Shown here one piece after another: positions 5,761 to 10,543 of a stretch of 10,543 bases of DNA (its first letter is position 1; every line of letters begins with the position of its first letter). The stretch is from the NCBI GenBank assembly GCA_919902485.1, contig CAKKRB010000161.1, positions 6,028-16,570 of the forward strand. The letters run 5' to 3'. The translations under genes were made by a program, and so were the position numbers. A model generated the notes under the pieces. It ran no database searches and had not been told where the DNA came from. It was given only the letters and a program-made list of their open reading frames with translations. This stretch comes from Omnitrophica bacterium GWA2_41_15 (lineage in GTDB: Bacteria > Omnitrophota > Gorgyraeia > Gorgyraeales > Gorgyraeaceae).

Positions 5761-6579
5761 CTACTGGATAATTTCTAATTGGGACATGTCGTGAATAACT
5801 ATCTCAGGGTGCCCTTTATATTCTTTTATTATACCGTAAACTCTTACTGTTTTGCCTTTAAAATATTTATTAGGCGACCTGGCCATATCTTTAAGCCTGG
5901 AAGGAATATTATTTTTATATATTACTGCTTTAAAATTATTTTTAAACTTTAATATCAATAACTTTTCTGTCAGATGGGTGTCAGTAACCTGGGCCTCTAT
6001 CATCCTTACCATGCCTATGTTATCTTTTGCCTGGGCTGTAGTAATCCTGCCTTTTTCTGAATCCAGATCTGACCAAATACCTCTTTTATTATCCCTTGCC
6101 TCTTTCTGCGCCTCTAGAAACTTCTCAGAATATCTCACATTCGGAGGATATGTATATATCATTCCATAGCCCTGCTTTACCATCTCCAGGTTCGCCATAT
6201 TTTCTCCCGCATACACATATGCGAGAAAACGATTATACTTATCTTTTTTCTGAACATCAAATTCCAGCCTTACGGATTTTCCTTTCACAAGCTTTTCGTT
6301 AAAGGACTTTGCCTCCTCTGCATAAGGCCTCGGGCTATAAATCCAGGCAGAGCCTTTCTTCTCTCTGATCTCAGGCGTATCTATTCCTATATATCTCACT
6401 GTTTCTCTGTTGGAAAGCTCTATAGTATCGCCGTCCACAACCCTGTTTATCGTATAGTACTTACCAGATCCGCTATTATTAAATTGCGTTGTTAAATTTG
6501 TATGCCTGGAAAAATTTATAACTAAAGAAGCAATGAGAAGAGCTGTAAGGGATGCGATGTATTTTATTTGGCGTTTCAT
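5761..6579 (-). CDS. Secreted or membrane-anchored SNase-type nuclease with C-terminal OB-like domain
   Basis: This is a 272-aa protein. Residues 8-23 are a hydrophobic signal or anchor segment. Residues about 40-175 are a staphylococcal-nuclease domain with all key residues: the VDGDT motif (D51, equivalent to SNase D21), R62, D67-T68-P-E70 in RYIGIDTPE (R35, D40, T41, E43), and R117 in DKYNRFLAY (R87). Such enzymes are Ca2+-dependent cleavers of DNA and RNA. The last 80 or so residues contain GKTVRVYGIIKEYKGHPEI followed by VIHDMSQLEII, which resembles the OB-fold nucleic-acid-binding domains appended to some secreted nucleases. The start codon lies 4 bp beyond the stop of the PilZ gene and has no Shine-Dalgarno; an overlapping earlier ATG hits a stop after two codons. 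Translation is therefore probably coupled. Likely site of action is the periplasm or cell exterior, for nucleic-acid scavenging or biofilm DNA turnover (inferred). Confidence 0.88.
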   Translation of the reverse strand: MKRQIKYIASLTALLIASLVINFSRHTNLTTQFNNSGSGKYYTINRVVDGDTIELSNRETVRYIGIDTPEIREKKGSAWIYSPRPYAEEAKSFNEKLVKGKSVRLEFDVQKKDKYNRFLAYVYAGENMANLEMVKQGYGMIYTYPPNVRYSEKFLEAQKEARDNKRGIWSDLDSEKGRITTAQAKDNIGMVRMIEAQVTDTHLTEKLLILKFKNNFKAVIYKNNIPSRLKDMARSPNKYFKGKTVRVYGIIKEYKGHPEIVIHDMSQLEIIQ

Positions 6580-6583
6580 TTCA

Positions 6584-8617
6584 TTATTTTAAGACAAGCG
6601 GGTTATATTTATATTTTGCAAATATCGCATATGCTGTGCCTGCTGTTGAACCTGTCCTTGTGCCGTGGGCAACCCTCCAGCCGTGGCCTGTATCCACATC
6701 ATCCTGAGATGCGTAAGGAAGACAGCCCTGGCCCTGGCCTACCCTGGAAGGGCTTGATATAATCATCTTCTCCACTTCAGAGAGATAGAAATCCGCTTTT
6801 TTATTATAATACGAAGCCCTGTTAAACTCGCTCTGATCTTTGTAATATTCAGCCATTATACTGAAAGATACTGCCATCTGGCTGGTCCATTCAGTAGATA
6901 CAATACCGCCTCTTGCCAGGTGCTCATATTTTCCAAAATCAAAACCAGTAACCTTTGTATTGCCTCCGTCCTGTCTTATATAATCTACGGTTACCAGGCA
7001 ATTTGTCTCTGCAAAATCTATAATCTGGTCCGGGTCCATACCTGATTCCCTGAGAAGCTGAGGGCCTATTGCCGCAACAGCCCATGCAAATGTATCTGTG
7101 GCGATAGTCGCATCGCCCTTGCCTCTGTTAAGTCTGCACTCCAGCCTGTTGAAAGAATTTTTCTTAAGCCATTCATATGTCCTGGCCTGCGCCTCCATGT
7201 ATATCTCTTCTTCTGTTATTTTATAAAGCATACCGAAAAAAGCATAAGCATCCAGATTATGCTCTGTGCTGAACCATTCAGATTTAGGCCCGCCTTTTAT
7301 GCCAAAACCCTTATCCTGCCTCTGAAGCATTATAAGCCATCTGGCAACATCCTCTGCAACTGAAAGATATGCCTCGTCTTTGAACTTTTTAGTGTACTGA
7401 GCTATTGCTATGCCAAGCCATATATTGGGCCCGCTGTGCACATGATATTCCACGACCTTTCCTGTATATGAATCATAAGCATTTGAAAAAGCGCCTTCGG
7501 TCTTTTTAGCCCTGTCTTTGTAGAAACCGAGTATCAGCTTTGCGTTTTCCTGGTCTCCCATCAACGTAAAGCACTGGCACGCAAGGGATTCATCATAAGT
7601 AAAAGCCCACTCTTCCAGATCCTTGTCTCCCTCGTAGCTCATCACAAGCCCTGTGCGCTTGTTCTGATGGTTTTTTATCCATTGATACATGCCTGCTATA
7701 TTTTTTTCTTCTACAGGGTTAAAAGAGGACAGAAGGTTTTTCAGATTATCCTCGGTTGAAATTTTCTGTTTGGAAAGCTTTGAAACCCTGTTTTTCAAAT
7801 ACATATTTTCTTTGGTGAGATTCTCCATACTGCTGTTAAACCTGGCCCTCTGGGAAAGCACATGCTTAATCACTTCTTTAGTCTTGTTTTTATCTTCTCT
7901 CAGATATGTTATAAGCCTGTCTTTTGTTTTAACGTCCCCAACCACCTTTTCCAGGTCTTTAATCCTTATTTTATACTCTTCTATCCTATCCTCATTCAAT
8001 ACTATCTTGCATCCTATCGCCTCCTGTTTATTATCAAGATCCAGGATCTTTTTTTCAAGCTCAGCCTTTTTAGTGGAAAGTCTGCCCAACTCTTCTACTA
8101 GTTTTCTGTTTTCAGAATTCGCTTTGAAGTTAGTGGTGTAGAAATACGCGAGGCCCGATACCAGGAAGAAAAAGAATACAGCTATAATGGCAGGCGTCAG
8201 TATTGCCCTCTGGGCGTGGAAATAAATTCTCCGGCTGTCTCTTGGGTCTATCTGTAAAAACGAAAGGCCTATCAGGTACTTATTGGGATAGCCTGATTTT
8301 ATTTTTTCATGCCAGGCAATCTTTGCTATTGCCTTGGTTTCAGGCCTGGAGAGAGGCACGTGAAGCCTTATGTCTAATCTAGCCCTGCCTTCTCTCAGCA
8401 CCTGTTCAAGGCTTTCTTCTAAATTATTTACCTCCAGGCAGATGCCGCCCTTGCCAACATCCCTTGTGAATCCCTGCTTTATCTCGCTTATTGAACCGGA
8501 TGTTTCAGAGTCTATGAACTGGAATTCCACAGGAAATATAACATTAAGCCTTATATATTTCCTGCGTTCAGGAGTTTCAGGATTTTTGTTCTTCAAAGAC
8601 AGGTCTTTATTCCCCAT
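6584..8617 (-). CDS. PilZ domain - transmembrane - coiled coil - (alpha/alpha) toroid protein, 677 aa
   Basis: Residues 17-135 form a PilZ domain. The c-di-GMP arginine motif is RKYIR (R19, R23). The second motif is D53-V-G-K-G-G58, that is D/NxSxxG with Ser replaced by Gly. A single hydrophobic helix spans about 139-160. Residues 165-300 are charged heptad-like sequence (repeated L/I with K/E) typical of a coiled coil. Residues about 305-677 are helical with repeated aromatic motifs (EEWAFTYDESLACQCF, STEHNLDAYAFFGMLY, DTFAWAVAAIGPQLL), resembling six-hairpin glycosidase-type toroids. Topology would place PilZ in the cytoplasm and the toroid outside the inner membrane. A c-di-GMP-responsive glycan-processing or glycan-binding role is inferred; no catalytic residues can be assigned. 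It is followed after 4 bp by the nuclease gene. The start has no Shine-Dalgarno, and a possible promoter lies just upstream. Confidence 0.75.
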   Translation of the reverse strand: MGNKDLSLKNKNPETPERRKYIRLNVIFPVEFQFIDSETSGSISEIKQGFTRDVGKGGICLEVNNLEESLEQVLREGRARLDIRLHVPLSRPETKAIAKIAWHEKIKSGYPNKYLIGLSFLQIDPRDSRRIYFHAQRAILTPAIIAVFFFFLVSGLAYFYTTNFKANSENRKLVEELGRLSTKKAELEKKILDLDNKQEAIGCKIVLNEDRIEEYKIRIKDLEKVVGDVKTKDRLITYLREDKNKTKEVIKHVLSQRARFNSSMENLTKENMYLKNRVSKLSKQKISTEDNLKNLLSSFNPVEEKNIAGMYQWIKNHQNKRTGLVMSYEGDKDLEEWAFTYDESLACQCFTLMGDQENAKLILGFYKDRAKKTEGAFSNAYDSYTGKVVEYHVHSGPNIWLGIAIAQYTKKFKDEAYLSVAEDVARWLIMLQRQDKGFGIKGGPKSEWFSTEHNLDAYAFFGMLYKITEEEIYMEAQARTYEWLKKNSFNRLECRLNRGKGDATIATDTFAWAVAAIGPQLLRESGMDPDQIIDFAETNCLVTVDYIRQDGGNTKVTGFDFGKYEHLARGGIVSTEWTSQMAVSFSIMAEYYKDQSEFNRASYYNKKADFYLSEVEKMIISSPSRVGQGQGCLPYASQDDVDTGHGWRVAHGTRTGSTAGTAYAIFAKYKYNPLVLK

Positions 8618-8625
8618 TAAATAAA

Positions 8626-8654
8626 ATATTAACAGTATTATGTCATAAAATCAA
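8626..8654 (-). promoter_or_regulatory. Possible promoter of the PilZ gene, leaderless arrangement
   Basis: TTGATT (8654-8649), a 17-bp spacer and TAATAT (8631-8626) lie on the minus strand. The predicted start would be within a few bases of the ATG at 8617, which has no Shine-Dalgarno. The region is AT-rich, so chance matches are likely. Confidence 0.3.
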
Positions 8655-8663
8655 GCAAAATAG

Positions 8664-9062
8664 CTAGTTAGATACATTACTCAGGACTTCTTCTTCTACG
8701 AATATGGGCGCTTTGGCGCGTATTGCTATTGCAATGCTGTCGCTGGGCCTGGCGTCTACCTCTTCTGTGCGGCTATCAATTGATATGACAAGTTTTGCGA
8801 AAAATGTATTATTTTCTAATTTATTAATTATTATTTTATCTATCTTTGCGCCTAATTGCGTTATAGCATTATAAAGCAAATCATGTGTCATTGGTCTGGG
8901 AGGATTTACCCCGCTTATTTTCATCTTGATCGCGGTAACTTCCATAATTCCTATTACAATAGGCAGTATGCGCTCCCCTTCCTTTTCCTTGAGCACGATA
9001 ACCTGCTCACCCCTATTCTCATCAATCCTTATCTTATTTAATTCCATCTCTACAATAGCCAT
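8664..9062 (-). CDS. DUF151 / bifunctional-nuclease (BFN) domain protein
   Basis: With the start at ATG 9060-9062 the product is 132 aa. The family core is complete: ILPIVIGIMEVTAIKMKISG, then PRPMTHDLL, then NTFFAKLVI, then the most conserved block DARPSDSIAIAIRAKAPIFVEEEVL. Plant members have been reported as bifunctional DNase/RNase; the bacterial role is not settled. A longer TTG-initiated form from 9101 is open, but its TTG is part of a TTGACA promoter box, so it is unlikely. An alternative ATG at 9047 (MELNKIRI) has a slightly better, though weak, GTAGAG upstream and would give 127 aa. The gene lies between the hydrogenase maturation gene and the PilZ gene, all on the same strand. It probably has its own promoter and shows no functional link to hydrogenase. 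Confidence 0.85.
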   Translation of the reverse strand: MAIVEMELNKIRIDENRGEQVIVLKEKEGERILPIVIGIMEVTAIKMKISGVNPPRPMTHDLLYNAITQLGAKIDKIIINKLENNTFFAKLVISIDSRTEEVDARPSDSIAIAIRAKAPIFVEEEVLSNVSN

Positions 9063-9074
9063 AATAAGAAGAAG

Positions 9075-9101
9075 ATTATCACATGAATTACCACTTGTCA
9101 A
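9075..9101 (-). promoter_or_regulatory. Probable promoter of the DUF151 gene
   Basis: On the minus strand, TTGACA (9101-9096), a 15-bp spacer and GATAAT (9080-9075), the last preceded by TGT, form an extended -10 TGnGATAAT. The spacer is shorter than ideal, which an extended -10 can offset. Transcription would start near 9068, leaving only about 6 nt before the ATG at 9062. Confidence 0.5.
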
Positions 9102-9112
9102 GCCACCCCTGC

Positions 9113-9155
9113 CGCTAATTCACAAAACGAGTATGACTTGTTTTGTGAATTAGCG
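9113..9155. repeat. 16-bp perfect inverted repeat forming the 3' end of hycI
   Basis: CGCTAATTCACAAAAC (9113-9128) is exactly complementary to 9140-9155, with an 11-nt loop that can extend the stem by three more pairs after one mismatch. It overlaps the hycI stop codon (9115-9117) and encodes the last 13 or so residues. No U-tract follows it, so it is not a standard terminator. It is not related to the GTAGGGGA palindromes; it shares an AATYCACAAAA core with the repeat at 1601-1632, but with the arms in the opposite order. Confidence 0.75.
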
Positions 9156-9588
9156 AGAAAATAAGGTTGTTTAAAGACTGTTTTACAGCAGTGCTTAGGG
9201 GTTGACCAAACTCATTCGACTCCGGTTTTATGCCTAATATATATATATCTGCCCTGGTAGATTCTTTTAAATATTCTATTAATAATTTCGGGGAAACATC
9301 GTGCGTTGAAATCTTGCCTAGCCTCAGATCGTCTCCTTTAAATATTCTTGTTTCGCCTGGCCTTCCATCAAAAGAAATTGCATCTACAATAATAATGGTA
9401 TCAGGTTTTAATCTTGTTACAACGCCTGTCCAGTTTTCAGGCGCTGTGCCAGCGTCTATAACTTCGTAAGGCGCTTTGTCTTTCATCATAGCGGCGAAAT
9501 AAGGCCCTGCTCCGTCATCCCCGCGCTCAATATTTCCGATGCAAAGTATAACAACCTTGCCTTTTAATATATTTTTCAAGGAGATCAT
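9115..9588 (-). CDS. hycI: HycI-type [NiFe]-hydrogenase maturation endopeptidase
   Basis: With the start at ATG 9586-9588 the product is 157 aa, the usual family size. It shows CIGNIERGDDGAGP (16-29), VIDAGTAPENW (43-53), IIIVDAISF (65-73) and STHDVSPKLLIEYL (94-107). The expected Ni-sensing residues are D25, D69 and H96. The DAGTAPEN and LGIKP segments point to the HycI branch (group 4 / hydrogenase 3) rather than HyaD/HybD. It would cleave the C-terminal peptide of the hydrogenase large subunit after Ni insertion. The chosen start lies one base after the stop of the upstream ferredoxin gene (TAA-A-ATG); a longer start at 9681 would overlap that gene by 92 bp and add an unrelated N-terminus. 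The C-terminal tail after IFSL is encoded by a palindrome and is probably not part of the conserved fold. The large subunit is not in the window. Confidence 0.9.
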   Translation of the reverse strand: MISLKNILKGKVVILCIGNIERGDDGAGPYFAAMMKDKAPYEVIDAGTAPENWTGVVTRLKPDTIIIVDAISFDGRPGETRIFKGDDLRLGKISTHDVSPKLLIEYLKESTRADIYILGIKPESNEFGQPLSTAVKQSLNNLIFSLIHKTSHTRFVN

Positions 9589-9589
9589 T

Positions 9590-10189
9590 TTATGTGTTAA
9601 GTGTAACTTCTCTTCTACATTTCGGGCAGAGTATTTTAATTCTATCCTGGCGGGTAAGTTCTTCTGATTTTTGAATATCAAGATATGCTAATTTAAGTTC
9701 TTTTAAAGCAGATAGATAAGATGTGGGGCTTGAATAAGCTAATGGCCCTAATTTTTTCGCAACCCAGACCAGGTGATCCTTTGCCCCTACTACACAACCG
9801 CAGCCTTCGCAAAGAGCCAATTCTTTCTCAACTGATTCAATCGCCTGGGTCCTGTCAAATATTGCCAAATCAAACTTATTGGAAAGCTTTATGCCTTCTT
9901 GCGTAATGCACGCTGCCTGGCACTGTCCGCAGAATATGCATGAATCATAACGCAGTTCCAGCTTTCTCAATGGAATATCAGAATCAGGCGCATCTTTTAC
10001 TTCTATACAGCCTGTAGGGCAGACCTCTGCGCACGCCTTGCAGCCCACGCATCCGTCTTTAGAATACTCGGGTTTCCCTCTGAAGCGTTTCTCTGGAACA
10101 TGCGGCTCAAACGGAAATTTTGATGTATACGGCCCTTTTATCAATGCCCTGACTGCTTCTATTAATTCTCTTAATTTTGGATATTTCAT
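9590..10189 (-). CDS. HycF/HyfH-like 2x[4Fe-4S] hydrogenase electron-transfer subunit
   Basis: This is a 199-aa protein. FRGKPE (36-41) precedes two ferredoxin motifs: C47xxC50xxC53xxxC57-P and C84xxC87xxC90xxxC94, the latter followed by Ile instead of the usual Pro. LSNKFDLAIF (102-111) follows. The C-terminal part has a second metal-type set, C127xxC130 (with C132) and C188xxC191, spaced like the rubredoxin-like site of E. coli HycF. Order and spacing of all these blocks match HycF of formate hydrogenlyase more closely than NuoI, which lacks the C-terminal CxxC pairs. It should pass electrons to or from a group 4 [NiFe] hydrogenase small subunit on the cytoplasmic face of the membrane. An AGAAG lies 6 nt before the ATG. 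It lies between mrpG and hycI on one strand, so an antiporter-linked hydrogenase operon is likely. Confidence 0.85.
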   Translation of the reverse strand: MKYPKLRELIEAVRALIKGPYTSKFPFEPHVPEKRFRGKPEYSKDGCVGCKACAEVCPTGCIEVKDAPDSDIPLRKLELRYDSCIFCGQCQAACITQEGIKLSNKFDLAIFDRTQAIESVEKELALCEGCGCVVGAKDHLVWVAKKLGPLAYSSPTSYLSALKELKLAYLDIQKSEELTRQDRIKILCPKCRREVTLNT

Positions 10190-10201
10190 ATTATTCTTCT
10201 A

Positions 10202-10247
10202 ATCCCGATCGCCGATCGGACATACTTATCCGATCGGCGATCGGGAT
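10202..10247. repeat. 19-bp perfect inverted repeat with four GATC sites, mrpG-hycF spacer
   Basis: ATCCCGATCGCCGATCGGA (10202-10220) is exactly complementary to 10229-10247 across an 8-nt loop. Each arm contains two tandem CGATCGG-type units, so the 46 bp hold four GATC tetranucleotides and are much GC-richer than the surroundings. It starts 3 bp after the mrpG stop and ends 12 bp before the hycF start. With no U-tract, a role in mRNA processing or stabilisation between cistrons is more likely than termination; this is inferred. Confidence 0.85.
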
Positions 10248-10250
10248 AGG

Positions 10251-10543
10251 TCAATTACCGTCCTGTTCGTATTTATCAACAACGCTTTTCTGCCAGAGCT
10301 TAACACCTGATTTATGCGCGCCTCTGGCAAGCGCATGCGCTGCAACAGGCGAAGTAAGAAGCAAAAATATCGCCACCAGAATTGCTTTTACCCCTGTTGT
10401 GCCTAATCCCTTTAATATAAACGTGCCTAAAAGGATACTGCATGTGCCTAAGGTAACGCATTTGGTTGTAGCCTGCAACCTGTTATAGACATCAGGAAGC
10501 CTGAGTAAACCAATGCACCCGAATATATCAAACCCAAGCCCGA
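10251..10543 (-). CDS. mrpG: MrpG/MnhG-type monovalent cation/H+ antiporter subunit G (5' end outside window)
   Basis: The frame is open to the window edge and ends at TGA 10251-10253, giving 96 or so visible residues. It contains the family signature FGCIGLLRLPDVYNRLQATTK followed by a second hydrophobic segment (VTLGTCSILLGTFILKG) and a third (VKAILVAIFLLLTSPVAAHALARGAH). The TSPVxAHALARxA block is diagnostic of MnhG/PhaG. The His of the usual RLHAATK motif is Gln here. An internal TTG at 10478 lies inside the conserved first block and is not the start. MrpG is a small membrane subunit of Mrp-type Na+/H+ antiporters and of the antiporter module in Mbh/Mrp-linked hydrogenases. The HycF-like and HycI genes directly downstream support the second setting. 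Confidence 0.88.
   Translation of the reverse strand, partial: GLGFDIFGCIGLLRLPDVYNRLQATTKCVTLGTCSILLGTFILKGLGTTGVKAILVAIFLLLTSPVAAHALARGAHKSGVKLWQKSVVDKYEQDGN

Noticed and set aside
9063..9101. TTG start at 9101 extending the DUF151 protein by 13 residues
   Set aside because: The TTG is part of a TTGACA box with an extended -10 at suitable distance, the added residues do not resemble the family, and no Shine-Dalgarno precedes it.
8926..9153. Plus-strand open frame ending in HKTSMTCFVN
   Set aside because: It is antisense to the DUF151 gene, and its tail resembles HycI only because the palindrome reads nearly the same on both strands.
9589..9681. Longer N-terminus of HycI starting at 9681
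   Set aside because: It would overlap the HycF-like gene by 92 bp and add residues unlike any HycI. The ATG at 9588 directly follows the upstream stop and gives the normal length.
10251..10478. mrpG starting at the internal TTG 10478 as a complete short gene
   Set aside because: The frame continues upstream to the window edge with the conserved GLLRLPDVYNR block, so the gene is simply cut by the window.

Overview
The window reads as part of a Gram-negative, probably anaerobic bacterium. Two secreted proteins have outer-membrane beta-barrel features, one ending in a C-terminal Phe. A PilZ protein is present, and the right end carries pieces of a membrane-bound group 4 [NiFe] hydrogenase / Mrp antiporter locus. 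Coding sequence is dense, moderately AT-rich, and uses many ATA, AGA and AGG codons. Ca. Omnitrophota or a related lineage would fit, but that is a guess from style and not something the sequence proves.

Left (1-1576, minus strand): two tandem paralogous outer-membrane-type proteins. The second runs off the window. They sit behind a near-consensus sigma70-type promoter (TTGACA, 17 bp, TATACT).

Centre-left (1600-3925): comM (plus strand) with a strong Shine-Dalgarno sequence, followed by a small REP-associated tyrosine transposase (RAYT) gene. Four perfect or near-perfect palindromes share an identical 8-bp foot, GTAGGGGA...TCCCCTAC. One is in the comM leader, two are just before the RAYT gene and one is just after it. 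The outer two RAYT-flanking copies lie in a 44-nt direct repeat that also contains a perfect DnaA-box 9-mer (TTATCCACA). The 44-nt copies differ at only two positions, and those two are base-paired with each other. This RAYT/REP module is the most interesting system in the window.

Centre (3925-9062, minus strand): from upstream to downstream, a DUF151/bifunctional-nuclease-family protein, a PilZ-TM-coiled-coil-helical-toroid protein, a secreted SNase-type nuclease with a C-terminal OB-like domain, and the ribosome GTPase typA/bipA. The last three are nearly contiguous (4 and 9 bp gaps). typA converges on comM-RAYT.

Right (9113-10543, minus strand): the 3' part of an mrpG/mnhG antiporter subunit, a HycF-like 2x[4Fe-4S] protein, and a HycI-type hydrogenase maturation protease, in that order. 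A 19-bp inverted repeat with four GATC sites separates mrpG from hycF. A different 16-bp inverted repeat forms the 3' end of hycI and encodes its last residues. Together these genes suggest a hydrogenase that couples H2 metabolism to ion translocation. The catalytic subunits are not in the window.
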